Below the pieces are notes generated by a model. That model was not told where the DNA came from, ran no database searches, and worked only from the letters and a program-made list of their open reading frames with translations. A program made the translations under genes and the position numbers. 64,000 bases of DNA from Branchiostoma floridae (Eukaryota; Chordata; Leptocardii; Amphioxiformes; Branchiostomatidae): contig NC_049987.1 of NCBI RefSeq assembly GCF_000003815.2, positions 21,648,187-21,712,186 on the forward strand, in the 5' to 3' direction. Of the stretch, positions 28,782 through 37,323 are shown piece after piece. Every line of letters starts with the position of its first letter. Position 1 is the stretch's first letter.

Positions 28782-31700
28782 AACACACACACAAACAGAC
28801 ACACACGCACACACACACAGACAATAAAACTGGTCAGAGGGCTATGTGGTATCTTTTTGTTTCAGTAACTGTCTAGTGTAGTAAGTAATCTTTCAGCATA
28901 TAAGAAGGCCTTCACCCCTGTATGGCAGTCAAATGAACAAACAGAAGATAACATCAGGACTGTTCCATAGCAACACTTGCTGTTGATGATAAGCAGGAGA
29001 ACTTCCTGGCTACCGTTATATTATATTGGTGAAATGTTTTAACTGTCGGGCTGGTATCTGGATGTAAGCAGACTGGTGGGGGGAGTGGTTCTGTAGCCAG
29101 GAAACTTAGGATGGACCTTTAGGGCAGACTTTGCTGCTGCTGAAACTTTTAATCTGTATTACAACTCTTTTGGTATTATTATCGATCCTGCTTTACTTGT
29201 AAGTCTAAACCATATTACATATTATACATGGTTAATCTTAATCCTTAATTATTAATACTAGAGCGAAATATACACCTTAACTAATAAGTATATGTGTATG
29301 TTATGTTGACATTAACTTGTTATAGGTGATAGATCTTAAGTCTTATTAAGGCCTTTTTATTAAGAATGTTTGTAATAGATTAACCTGGATACCAGACCCA
29401 GTCTGAACTATATATCTATCGCACATGATAAATATATTTGAGATCTGGTATCCAGGCTAGTAAGAGATATGCAATTCAGCCGCCGGTATCTACAAAATAA
29501 CTCTATTCTATTGACCTCAGCTGTTGTAAAGTGTTAAGGACACAAGTAACAAGATGTGTGTGTGCAGTCCTGTGTCCTTGGGATGTCTAGATGATTCTGG
29601 AATCCAAATTTATGACATGCCATATAAGTTGGACCTGCAGTGCTATATAGAAACTGTGAATTGAAAGGATAAGAACATTAGTTACAGTTGCACTCTTCCT
29701 CAGCTGATGTAAGATACTGTAAATGCAGAAATGTTTGCGGTGGATTAATGTTTGCGGTTTTCGCGGTGACCACTTCACCGCAAATTTAAAACCACCGCGA
29801 AAATTTTTCTATTATGATATTAGATTGCAGTCTATGGTGTTATCGCAAACTTAAATCCACCGCGAAAAGTCATTTTTCCCGCTACCGCAAAATTAAATCC
29901 CCGCGAACTTAAATACATTAATTTACAGTAATCAATCTTAGGTACTGATTCTTAAGTTTTATCTTGGAAGCTCATCTGTATGAAAAAGGCGACAGTGGTT
30001 GTTGAAGATTTTATCCGTGTTCGTGTTGGAAAAAAAAGTTTTAACTTTAGCATTGTACTATGATTCTTAAGTTTGTCTTTTTTGCTCCCTCAGGAATTTG
30101 AGTATGAGAACGCCTCCTTAAAGGCACAGCTGGCAGAAGCCACAGCTGCAAAAGATGCTGAAATCGGAGAGCTCAACAAGAAACTGGGGTAAGTGTTCAT
30201 AGTGGATTAACTATTCTAATGGGAAACAATTAGATGTCGTGCAATAAAGTTCATTAGTTTGTTTGTTCGTTCGTTTGTTCTTTCAGTCATTCAGGCATTC
30301 TTTTCGCCTGTCCCCAGGGAGACTGAGTATGAGATGCAGCAGCTGCAGGAGGCTGTCAAACACTCCTCACAGGAGGACAGGCAGGAGGTCACCAAGCTGC
30401 AGAGCAAGGTAGGTATTGCAGCCTCCTTAGTACTCAGTATTAGTAGTAGTAGGCACCCTTCCATCTTCACAGATGATGGTAGCACTCTAGCTGCATGAAG
30501 TTATGGCAGCTGACATCGTCTTTTGTGGCTTTGTTGGCTGATCCTGGCATGACAATCGCGGCCGCAGTTAGGACATATGAAGACCGGGGGGTTCCTCTTT
30601 GCGTTTTTGTGTCCTCCTTTAGATCCTTGAAGTTGAAGAGATTCAAGACACACTCTGTGGCAGTCCACAGCTCTTTAGTGTCCTCCTCTCTGTCCTCTAC
30701 ACACACACACACATCACTCCCAAACAGTATGGCTTTCCTAGATAATCTCATCAGACTGGTAGAATATAGAGATGATGCTATACTGAGCATAGTTTGTACC
30801 CAGACATTCATACTTCTTTAGATAGGATGAGCATTTTTTTTATTGGAATAGCATACTGAATGAGAATTCTAACTGACTAGAAACTATTTGACTCAACTGC
30901 CCGCCCCCCAAAAAAGGCTTGGAGTTGGCAGGTTTTTCCAGGGTAGGTCAAGAAACAGGAAACACAACATTTTTGTCCTAGGGCTTTCGAAAGTAATTTC
31001 AGCAGGTTGGTAGAATATAGGATAAGGGAGATTTGGGAGATAGCTGCAAGAAGCAGAACTCCAGTTAGAAGCTCTGAGGAAGATGTCTGATAGGCATCAA
31101 AGCGTCAGTAGGTGAGATTAACTGTTTGTGTAAAAAAAAGTCTCCTGTATCTTAAGGTATGGCTTTGTTTCTTTGTCTACCATCTTATTGTCAGAAAGGA
31201 CCTGGGTTCAGATTTAAATCCTTGTATATCCTTAAAGGATTCCCCATTGAAAATTGGGCAGCCCTCCTATTTCTTTCAATCAGATAACAAGTAATGTTAT
31301 TCCTGTTGCAGAGATGACAAGCGTGGGAAAAGATGAAAAAAGCATGTTGAATACGATATCAGATTTCTTCCACACAAACAAAGATTTTTCTTACCTGCAA
31401 AGGTTTAAGTAGTTCTACTACCATCCTCAGGACAACTACAGTCAAATCTGTCTATAGCGGCCACTCAAGGGACTGGTCAAAATTGGCCACTATAGAGAGG
31501 TGGCCACTATAGAGAATATGCTAATTAATTGACCACAAGCAATATGTTACACATGGTTTTAGTACCCACTGATCTTTATTCACATAATACAGTACTGTAC
31601 ATGTACTGCAATGATTTTACACTATATGTATTAAGAAAACAAAAGCTATAAAAAGTTTTAAATGTTCTACAGTTGATATTGTCTGAAGAGACCGGTATCG

Positions 31701-34700
31701 TCATATTTCTTTGATCTTTCGTCTTGTATCCTTTGATACTTCGCCGTCCGTGTGTTCCCTCCCGCGTTCACACGTCAGGTTCGCCCATTATGCTAATGTG
31801 GTACTCACAAGAAAAGTCTCGTCATTTTAGACTTATCTCTTAATAAATGTAAGAATAAAATCCACCATAGTCTGAAGTTCATATCATTTTGTCTTTGTAA
31901 CAATTCATTTAGAAAGTTTTTGTGATAAAAATTAACCTAAGCGATAGTGTATTAGAACGTAACTTTAACGCAATTTACCTCTGTAATATTGGTGTCGTCT
32001 ATTGACCTTATATGACCTCGCTTGTCGGCGGGTATGGGTAGCGCCAGTTTACGAAGTTTTGTTTTGAAAATAAATCAAAGAGGTTTTAAATCCGGCGTAG
32101 GGTGACGATACGGCAGCTGTATATGGCCGAACGCGTGCCGAAACATAGATCAGCGGTCCGCGTGGCCGTAATCGGCAGTGTTTTTGTACCTGCGGGACCG
32201 GAAATCGTGTGGCCGTGGCCGCGTTGGACAGGTGGCCGCTAAGCCTATTTCTTAATCATTACGAATCCAAGGGACCGACAAAAAGTGGCCACTATGGGCA
32301 GGTGGCCGTTATGCAAAGGTGGCCGCTAATACAGGTTTGACTGTATTACTTGATCTAATCTAACATCAACTCTCATAATTCCACCGGATGCTGTAATACA
32401 AACATATGAAATTTAAGTGATCTAAAGAGATGTACCAACACAGCATCAGAGGTATATACACTTCCGATATCGTGATGTTCAAGACAATCTTGAGAAGGCC
32501 TTTATATCTTATAACATTTTTTATGTGGCAGTATTATGGCACCCGGTTGAATATTGAGAGTTGATAAAACATGTACTTCTCATAATACATTGCTAATTGT
32601 TTCAAGTATGTACTCTTCCATCTCACTGTTCCTCTCTTGTATTGACTTCCTCAGGTTAGATGTTAATTTAGGGAAATGTTGACCCAACCATGTCTTCTCC
32701 TTCTCCCTTAGCTGAAGGATCGAGACAAGATGGTGGGAGACCTGAAGAAGAAGACGAAGCACGCAATGGAGAAATATGAGAAGTATAAGAAGCGTGTGGA
32801 GAGTCTGGAGAGATATCTGGGAGACCTTCCCACTCAGGAGGAGGCCAAGAAGAGGGCTGACCAAATATCCTTTTGTTCTTGGGTGTTACTGGCAAATTGT
32901 TATAATGTCAGAATTTAAACTTTTAACTTCTATATAGGGGCAGGATTGAGAACTGGTATATTGATTTATAAGATTCCCCTGTAAAAGTGCAAAAAGGAAT
33001 GGAAAATAAAAGATAGTTTCCTTGTGGTTAACTCACTCAGCTTCCATATTATTTGACCAGGCACTGTATATTGTGCACATCCTCCCTGTTACTACATGTG
33101 ATAGAATAGCTTCCTTTGAGTTGAGACTGGATTTTCTAATAACAGATTTACATGTACCATCAATCTATCAATCAATCCATGTACAATCCTTAACCCCCCT
33201 CCCCACCTCCAGACCAGTAAAGAAGAGGTGTCCCAGCTGAGAGAAAGGGTCGTTGACCTAGAGGACAAACTCAGCCTGACCAGGAAGGATAACAAACTCA
33301 AGGTAGGAGAAAACTCAATGTTCATCATACTAGAGTAGGCTTTGAAACAGAATCCACAAAGCGTTTTATTTTCACATCAGAGGATGTCATCCATAAAACA
33401 ATTTTCTGTCAGCTTACAAGATACGATATAAGGCTAGGGTAACCTATATCCAGTGTTTTTAGAAACAGGATATTGGAATGTCAAGTCAACCAATGGTATT
33501 TTCAAGATATTGCAGTTTGAAAATAGTCTGTAGACTTGATATCCTTATGCAAAGGATGTTGGTTACCCCGTGGATAAAGGTGAACTTGTGTTACATGACT
33601 GTATTTATGAAGTCCATATGGAGCGCCAAAGAACTAAATTGGGATGCCCATTTTGTCCCTGATGAGGTCTTTTTTCTGTATTGAAAACAATTTCTCCTTC
33701 CCTTCCCAGGATGCCACAGTGGACAGCCTGGAGCAGAAGGAACAGGAGCTAGTTTCCATGGTTACCAGGTAGGTTCAGAGGTCATGGAAAATATTCTGCC
33801 ATAATGCAGCATATATCTACATAAACTGTTCCTTCTATCTTTCTTGCTTGCTGTCTTGCATTCTTTCTTCCTGTCATCTCAGAAACATGTACAAACATGT
33901 CTGACATTTATTTCCACCCTGCTGCAGCCTGCAGAAGGAGTTAGGGAGATGGAGGGATCGAGGGAAGCAGGAGGAGAGAGATGCAGCCAGCCAGGAGGAC
34001 GTGGAGGAACTGAAGTTTGAGAACGACAGACTGAGAGAAGACTGCGACAGGGCCAAAAAGGTATGTCTGGTCACAGTGTATCACAAGGAAATTCTGGTAT
34101 TGAAGATTAAGTAGATTTCCAGCCATGGCAGGAAATTATCCCCATCTTGTACTGATGAAGAATTCTAAAGAATTTATTTCTCGATTCTAGAAGAGAATTA
34201 AAATCTTTGCATCAAAAACTATTAGAGTTATCCTGGTTTGGAGTTTTACAGGTTTGATTGTGTATCCAGTTTTTGCCCAGGGCAGTAAAGACAAAATTGA
34301 AGGCTATGTGAGTAAGGTTCTGTGTAAGAGAACAGTTAAGTCAGGATTCCTTGTCTGACAGTTTGTTTATAAGTCCCTGCATCTTCAGTTGTTAGAAAGT
34401 TTACTCAAAATACAATTAAGGTTCTGTTTGGGATGAAGGTGCTTATCTGACAGTTCCTTATCCCCTCTACCTTAAACTGTTAGAAAGTAAACATAATTCA
34501 AAGATGAAGTCTCTACAGTTAAGGTTCTTATTAGAAGGAAGGTTGTGTCCTTGTCTTATGGTCTTATTCCTGGTACCCCCAGCTTCTAGAAAGTAAACAC
34601 AAGAAGATGAAGTCTACAGTTAAGGTTCTGTTTGGAATGAAGGCCCTTGTTTGACATTTCCTCATCCCCTCTACATTTTGTACCTCCAGCTCCTAGAAAG

Positions 34701-37323
34701 TAAACTCAAGAAGATGAAGCCTCTACATGCACTGTACGCACAATTTGTGTCCTAGTCTGATGTTCTTATCCCCTCTACCCTCAGCTCCTAGAAAGTAAAC
34801 ACAAGAAGATGAAGTCCCTGCAGTCCCAGCACCAGTCGGAGCTGGAGAGACTAGAGGAGCGGATCTCTCAGGAGGAGGGCGTGGTCACGGCGCTCAGGGA
34901 GGAGATACGCGGCAAGGACGAGGCCACGCGGAAACTCAGGGACTCCATGAAAGAGGTACGGTACTGATGCTATTAAGAGACACGGCAGTCACCCTGGTAG
35001 CAAGTTACAGCCTGTTGAAAAATGTCATGGGCCCTTTTTAAGAAACACTTGTACAAAAAGAAAAAAAAATCTGTGGTCCAGTGTCCTGCTGCAAAACAGG
35101 ATAATTTTGCTGCCAATCTCGTACAAACATCCAATAATCAACTTTGTGTCGTACTTTCCAGTAGCAGACTTTATTTAAATCTGTTTTCTGGTTTATGTAT
35201 TAGAAATAGGACTTGTTAAAGGAGACACTTTCTTATGTTGCCCTGTTCCTGTCTGTTCGTAGTTCTATTTTCTAGTTGGCATCTCAGATCACAGGTAAAG
35301 TTGCCCTGTCCATGTCTGTTTGTCATGCTATTTTCCTGCTATTGATGTCTGTTTGTCATACTATTTTCCAGGCAGCCTCTCAGGACTAAGGCTTTTAGTG
35401 TCTTCCTGTTCATGTCTGTTCATCATACTTTTCCCCCTCTTGTTTATGTCTGTTTGTTGTGCTATTTTCCTCTTGTTCATGTCTGGTTCTTGTGCTATTT
35501 TCCAACTAGCGTCTCAGAATCAGGACCTGTTGGAACATACGCTAGAGTCGTCCTATTCATGTCTGTCTGTCTGTCGTACTATTTTCGTCCTGTTTATGTC
35601 TGTGTGTCGTACCATTTCCCAGCTAGCGTCTCAGAACCAGGACCTGTTTGAGTTGTCCTGTTCATGTCTGTTTGTGGTACTATTTTCCTCCTGTTCATAT
35701 CTGCTTATCGTACCATTTCCCAGCTTGCATCTCAGAACCAGGATCTGTTGGAACAGATGCTAGAGTCGTCCTATTCATGTCTGTTTGTCGTACTATTTTC
35801 GTCCTGTTTATGTCTGTGTGTCGTACCATTTCCCAGCTAGCGTCTCAGAACCAGGACCTGTTTGAGTTGTCCTGTTCATGTCTGTTTGTGGTACTATTTT
35901 CCTCCTGTTCATATCTGCTTATCGTACCATTTCCCAGCTTGCATCTCAGAACCAGGATCTGTTGGAACAGATGCTAGAGTCGTCCTATTCATGTCTGTTT
36001 GTCGTACTATTTTCGTCCTGTTTATGTCTGTGTGTCGTACCATTTCCCAGCTAGCGTCTCAGAACCAGGACCTGTTAAAGTCATCCTGTTCATGTCTGGT
36101 TGTGATACTATTTTCCCCATATTCATATCTGCATATCGTACCATTTCCCAGTTGGCATCTCAGAACCAGGACTTGTTGGAGCAGACGCTGACCCTGCAGG
36201 AGCAGCTACAGGAGCTCCAGCGCCTGAACTCTGCCGAGAACACCAAGCTGTCTCAGCGGCTGTACCGGGAGCTGGGCGTGTGTCAGTCGGAGCTGCAGGC
36301 CCTGGTGCAGGTTCTCATGCAGCGCGCAGAGGGAAAGGAGCCCAACATGTCCATACTGCTGGGGCTGAAAGGTGGGGAGACTTTCTATATCTATAGATGT
36401 GTGATGTGTTAGTCTGGGGGATCGGTGTGTGTCAGTCGGAGCTGCAGGCGCTAGTGCAGGTTCTCATGCAGCGCGCTGAGGGGAAGGAACCCAACATGTC
36501 CATACTGCTGGGGCTGAAAGGTGGGGAGACTTTCTATATCTATCCAAGGACATTATCACGTCCTTGATCTATCAATGTGTGATGTGCTAGTCAGGGGGGT
36601 CAGCAGGGACCCAACATGTCCATACTGCTGGGGCTCAAAGGTGGGGAGGCTTTCTATATAATGTGTTGTGTTAGTCATTGGGTTTGTCAGGAACCCAACA
36701 TGTCCATACTACTGGGGCTGAAAGGTGGGGAAACAGTTAACATCTACGTGTATAATGATACTGTACATGTGTATGTGTATGTAGCAATATGATGGAAATG
36801 TGCTAGTGGTTTTGATTCCTATCCTACTGAGGCTAAAAGTTTTGGGAAACCTCTAAAAATAGGTGCTTATGTAGCAATGATACAGTAATTGATATGTAGT
36901 GATATGAGGTAGGATGGTTTGGCAGGAACCCAACAAGTTATTTTACTTAGCCAGAAAGTGCACCATGGAAAACAGAATTTATCTGAAGGAACCATTGGCT
37001 TTAGCATGGTGAGTTTTTCAATGAACAACAATTGTGATAAATCCTTAAATATAGGACAAACAGGTTGGAAGGACTGTAACCTGTCTCTGTCAATGTAAAC
37101 ATGAGAAACAATGAGTGTTTAAAGTTTTTTGTAATGCCTTTCCTTGTCCTGTTCCTCAGAACCCTCAACCCCACCTGACGATGAGCAGCAGGGGCAGAAC
37201 GGGCACAACCTGAAGACGAAGCTGGCACAGATCCGAGAACTGAGGAAGGAGGTGGATCATCTCCGCTCACTCATCTCCAACAAGTACGCCGAGGACATGG
37301 GCGACAACTGCATCATGCAGTAA
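3088..37323 (+). CDS. CEP85: Centrosomal protein CEP85/CEP85L-type, 17 coding exons, complete
   Basis: Exons: 3088-3133, 3994-4047, 4677-4778, 11818-12557, 13488-13589, 15306-15439, 22783-22897, 30094-30188, 30318-30408, 32712-32864, 33207-33302, 33710-33768, 33928-34060, 34785-34955, 36152-36371, 37160-37323 (16 listed; a 5' untranslated exon is implied by the acceptor at 3021, and the alternative exon at 10695 makes 17). All phases join in frame, giving 2475 nt and 824 residues; vertebrate CEP85 and CEP85L are about 760-805. Residues 1-67 include VDWASPSVS, which aligns with the conserved W-P-S block of vertebrate CEP85. Residues 68-314 are low complexity and start with the family signature IPTAHV. 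Residues 315-348 are Gln-rich. Residues about 350-750 are coiled coil, with family blocks [46 protein letters not shown] and [12 protein letters not shown]. The last residues are [12 protein letters not shown], nearly identical to the vertebrate C-terminus. Known role in vertebrates: a centrosomal and satellite protein that restrains NEK2 and, through STIL, supports PLK4 activation. The single amphioxus gene is inferred to be ancestral to both vertebrate paralogues. Confidence 0.9.
3585..3955. mobile_element. Non-autonomous TIR element with CAGGGCTCGAAAT ends
   Basis: It begins CAGGGCTCGAAAT and ends ATTTCGAGCCCTG, perfect 13-base inverted termini, 371 bases long, with repeated GGGTGCACC words inside. 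TACAC flanks both sides directly. Such ends are typical of hAT-like short elements, but hAT makes 8-base duplications, so the superfamily is uncertain. It sits in the first coding intron of the CEP85-type gene, 38 bases before an exon. Confidence 0.75.
4123..4178. repeat. Near-perfect hairpin with 21-base arms
   Basis: TTATTGACCAATCAATCTGAT and its exact reverse complement are separated by about 7 bases. Each arm carries CCAAT/ATTGG. It sits in an intron of the CEP85-type gene. Confidence 0.8.
4465..4660. repeat. Foldback repeat of the CTGAGGA-hairpin family
   Basis: ATTGGAGATGTC..AGAATGCCTCTTA on the left and TAAGAGGCATTCTGG..TCCAATATCC on the right are inverted arms around a core holding, on the minus strand at 4543-4575, CTGAGGAAGATGTCTGACGGAC ending in CGTC. 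It ends 17 bases before an exon. Confidence 0.65.
4873..4890. repeat. Poly-C run
   Basis: About 18 consecutive C in an intron of the CEP85-type gene. Confidence 0.95.
4901..5264 (+). mobile_element. Dispersed repeat, copy 1 (TAGCTCCTGT hairpin to CATCGACGT end)
   Basis: Starts with a short hairpin (TAGCTCCTGT..ACAGGAGCTA), then ATTTGCATTAAC, several AATTGTCTTCAG words, a CACTGACGAAGG..CCGAAACGTCTG core at 5147-5180, and ends in TACCTGGATGTCTAACC. The same order is found in reverse at 9131-9454, which defines the element at about 360 bases. Class unknown; the core resembles sequences found in Penelope-like elements, which is inference. Confidence 0.65.
5265..9130. other. Intron of the CEP85-type gene, largely featureless
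   Basis: No exon found between 4778 and 10695. A diverged tandem repeat lies at about 7300-7790. The 6780-7280 stretch is somewhat GC-richer, with no credible coding exon. GTGGTCACTATAG-like remnants occur at 5290-5420. Confidence 0.4.
7300..7790. repeat. Diverged tandem repeat, about three units
   Basis: Words such as GTTTTGTACTATGAAATATT, TTGGCATTACACTTA and ATACAACATTGGG recur at about 7315, 7410 and 7600 in the same order, with units of roughly 100-200 bases. Confidence 0.55.
9131..9454 (-). mobile_element. Dispersed repeat, copy 2, inverted
   Basis: Reverse-strand copy of the 4901-5264 repeat, with the same hairpin end, AATTGTCTTCAG words and CATCGACGT end. The core at 9188-9221 reads CTGATGA, a TGGC/GCCA hairpin, then GAAACGTC on the minus strand. 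Confidence 0.65.
10525..10694. repeat. Tandem duplication just upstream of the alternative first exon
   Basis: ACTTCGACAGAGAATTTGTC with GTTGGGAGGATTTTTCGGAC, at about 10517-10568, is repeated with small changes at about 10627-10685 (period near 110). The second copy ends 10 bases before the ATG at 10695. Confidence 0.7.
10695..10884 (+). CDS. CEP85: Alternative first coding exon of the CEP85-type gene
   Basis: The ATG at 10695 opens a frame of 63 codons ([14 protein letters not shown]...) ending at a GAAG|GTATTG donor. It ends in phase 1, as does exon 4677-4778, so either can splice to the exon at 11818 and continue into IPTAHV. Using it would give an 820-residue protein with a different N-terminus. 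The codons look coding (GC-rich third positions), unlike the AT-rich flanks. Inclusion as an internal exon is also possible, since TTGCAG just before it gives a phase-1-compatible acceptor, but there is no pyrimidine tract. I recognise no domain in these 63 residues. An alternative promoter upstream is inferred, not seen. Confidence 0.55.
13540..13800 (+). repeat. Duplicated exon 3' edge with splice donor (CEP85, 13488-13589 exon)
   Basis: The end of the exon (CACCTGGAACAGCAGAAACG..CAGCAG|GTGAGCAGGGG) is repeated at 13754-13800 with its own GTGAGC donor and similar intron sequence after it. Part of the intron unit (ATATGGAAAG..GGGATACT..TGTGTACTTA) occurs again at 15085-15145. Confidence 0.75.
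14074..14641. mobile_element. 568-base foldback MITE with exact 9-base target duplication
   Basis: Starts TAGCCTGGAATCCAGCC and ends GGCTGGATTCCAGGCTA. The inverted arms extend about 180 bases inward (14074-14255 against 14470-14641), with matching words such as GAACGATCGGC and TTCGAACGAGCG. GAAATTTGC at 14065-14073 is repeated exactly at 14642-14650. A 9-base duplication fits Mutator-like elements, which is inference; there is no transposase frame. It was inserted inside another repeat (TCCGTCAATTGACGGA flanks). Confidence 0.8.
15845..16500. repeat. Two diverged tandem units of about 390 bases
   Basis: ATAGAATTGGACCCAACTTT occurs at about 15912 and 16310, and AACAGCAAATCCTTACC at about 16205 and 16450, in the same order. 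The units lie in an intron of the CEP85-type gene. Confidence 0.65.
16543..16811 (-). mobile_element. tRNA-derived SINE
   Basis: On the minus strand the head reads TGCAATGGCCGAGTGGGTAG (A-box-like), GTTCGCCTTGCATCCGGTAG, then GTCGTGAATTCGACCCCCGG (B-box-like), a tRNA-related RNA polymerase III promoter layout. The body (TGGTACATGCTGC, GCACTCAGCACTT, TGGGCACCGCCCTATG) and a tail near 16543 follow. The family is not named with confidence; the central part should be compared with deuterostome SINE core domains. Confidence 0.75.
16990..22060. other. Large intron of the CEP85-type gene, no gene found
   Basis: AT-rich, with no frame that joins the flanking exons by phase and no recognisable domain. 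Weak GTGGTCACTATAG-type repeat remnants occur at about 20290-20450. A GC-richer patch lies near 18000-18080. Confidence 0.4.
22060..22340 (+). promoter_or_regulatory. CpG-rich patch, possible internal promoter
   Basis: A locally CpG-rich stretch (GGTGTGCGCGCGCGGAC, GAGACGGCAG) in an otherwise AT-rich intron, 360-640 bases upstream of an ATG in frame with a coding exon. No TATA box is obvious. The promoter role is inferred only from composition and position. Confidence 0.25.
22565..22670 (+). repeat. Minisatellite, 24-base unit, about four copies
   Basis: GGGAGACTGTTTGAAGGAG recurs with period about 24 immediately upstream of the ATG at 22700. Confidence 0.85.
22700..22897 (+). CDS. CEP85: Possible internal start of a short CEP85 isoform
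   Basis: An ATG at 22700 lies 84 bases upstream of, and in frame with, the internal exon 22783-22897. Reading through the acceptor gives 28 extra residues ([13 protein letters not shown]...) before KQKQQ-type coiled-coil sequence. A CpG-rich stretch at about 22060-22340 and a 24-base minisatellite at 22565-22670 precede it. This would make an N-terminally truncated, coiled-coil-only product. The alternative is that the open frame is intronic chance; the canonical splice at ATTTCAG (22782) is clearly supported by phase and homology, so the internal start is an extra, not a replacement. Confidence 0.3.
24385..24600. repeat. Foldback repeat of the CTGACGA-hairpin family
   Basis: AGAATTCTTTTTACACAACC..CATTGCTTACG and its reverse complement (CGTAAGCAATG..AAAAAGAATTCT) flank a core at 24512-24543: CTGACGAAGGTGTCTGGGAG then ACATCGAAACGT. 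Arms of about 45 bases; the ends carry CAGGTTGGTA and TATATCCTG as in sibling copies. Confidence 0.75.
26404..26495. repeat. TG microsatellite, imperfect
   Basis: Alternating TG interrupted by TTTTG, ATTG and CTGTA, in an intron of the CEP85-type gene. Confidence 0.9.
27165..28015. repeat. Three-unit tandem repeat of about 220 bases, first unit split by a transposon
   Basis: TTTGTGTTTGGGA, ATTCAGCCAGATTTTGTATT and AAGGGG..CTGATCTGG recur at about 27170, 27570-27660 and 27785-27880. The units continue into TTTTCTACAGGAATATGTTTG-like words. The element at 27234-27565 lies between unit pieces. Confidence 0.7.
27234..27565. mobile_element. Second CAGGGCTCGAAAT-type TIR element
   Basis: Starts CAGGGCTCGAAATAC and ends GTATTTCAAGCCCTG, 332 bases. 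The interior has repeated TACCTGCAC words instead of the GGGTGCACC words of the 3585 copy, so termini are shared but interiors differ. It interrupts the first unit of a tandem repeat (27165-28015). Confidence 0.7.
28597..28822. repeat. CA microsatellite, about 225 bases
   Basis: Nearly continuous (CA)n with CT, GA and AA interruptions. All long frames across it are artefacts. Confidence 0.97.
29383..29460. repeat. Short foldback with CCTGGATACCAGA ends
   Basis: CCTGGATACCAGA at the left and TCTGGTATCCAGG at the right enclose about 50 AT-rich bases. Confidence 0.65.
29717..29928. mobile_element. 212-base Tc1/mariner-like MITE with TA duplication
   Basis: Starts CTGTAAATG and ends ATTTACAG, with TA on both sides (29715-29716, 29929-29930). 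The interior is built of GTTTGCGGT and ACCGCGAAA words in inverted arrangement. The TA duplication and the terminus suggest Tc1/mariner mobilisation (inference). It lies 160 bases upstream of an exon. Confidence 0.75.
30990..31155. repeat. Foldback-family repeat, CTGAGGA core, one arm degraded
   Basis: TTTCAGCAGGTTGGTAGAAT starts it and TCTCCTGTATCTT ends it. The core at 31074-31106 reads CTGAGGAAGATGTCTGATAG then GCATCAAAGCGTC. Confidence 0.6.
31439..32343. mobile_element. 905-base TA-flanked TIR element with GTGGCCACTATAG subrepeats
   Basis: Starts CAGTCAAATCTGTC and ends ACAGGTTTGACTG, with TA flanking both ends. Near both ends GTGGCCACTATAG-like words repeat. No transposase frame is present, so it is non-autonomous. 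Shorter remnants with GGTGGTCACT words occur at about 5290, 20310 and 23070. Confidence 0.75.
32865..33206 (+). other. U12-type AT-AC intron in the CEP85-type gene
   Basis: The exon ending GCTGACCAA is followed by ATATCCTTTT, the consensus 5' splice site of minor-class AT-AC introns. The intron ends in CCCCAC, and TCCTTAAC at 33187-33194 matches the U12 branch-site consensus with the branch A about 13 bases from the 3' end. Splicing there joins phase 0 to phase 0 and gives [16 protein letters not shown], which aligns with the vertebrate family; no usable GT donor is present at that position. Confidence 0.85.
34340..34800 (+). repeat. Array of exon 5' edge copies before the CEP85 exon at 34785
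   Basis: The real acceptor and exon start, CCCTCAG|CTCCTAGAAAGTAA, is preceded by four diverging copies of TTAGAAAGTAAAC plus AAGATGAAGTC at about 34388, 34480, 34583 and 34690, with a period near 100 and each followed by AGTTAAGGTTCTG-type sequence. The copies at 34583 and 34690 keep the AG acceptor. Confidence 0.85.
35270..36190 (+). repeat. Higher-order array of acceptor plus exon-start units before the CEP85 exon at 36152
   Basis: Units contain ACCATTTCCCAG followed by CTAGCGTCTCAGAACCAGGA, copies of the real exon start at 36152. AG dinucleotides fall at 35621, 35722, 35835, 35936, 36049 and 36150, alternating 101 and 113 bases, which is a 214-base two-part repeat. Older, more diverged units extend back to 35274. 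Confidence 0.92.
36372..36940 (+). repeat. Array of exon 3' edge plus donor copies after the CEP85 exon ending 36371
   Basis: AACCCAACATGTCCATACTG..GGGGCTGAAAG|GTGGGG is repeated with its donor at 36520, 36640 and 36724 (real donor 36371), with degraded copies near 36830 and 36930. The first copy also repeats about 90 bases of coding sequence. Confidence 0.9.

Noticed and set aside
28358-28876. Long frames with Cys/Val or His/Thr repeats
   Set aside because: They are translations of the CA microsatellite in several frames, not proteins.
35320-36191. Open frames rich in Cys, Ser and Phe around 35.3-36.2 kb
   Set aside because: They read through the tandem decoy-acceptor array; only the part from 36152 is exon.
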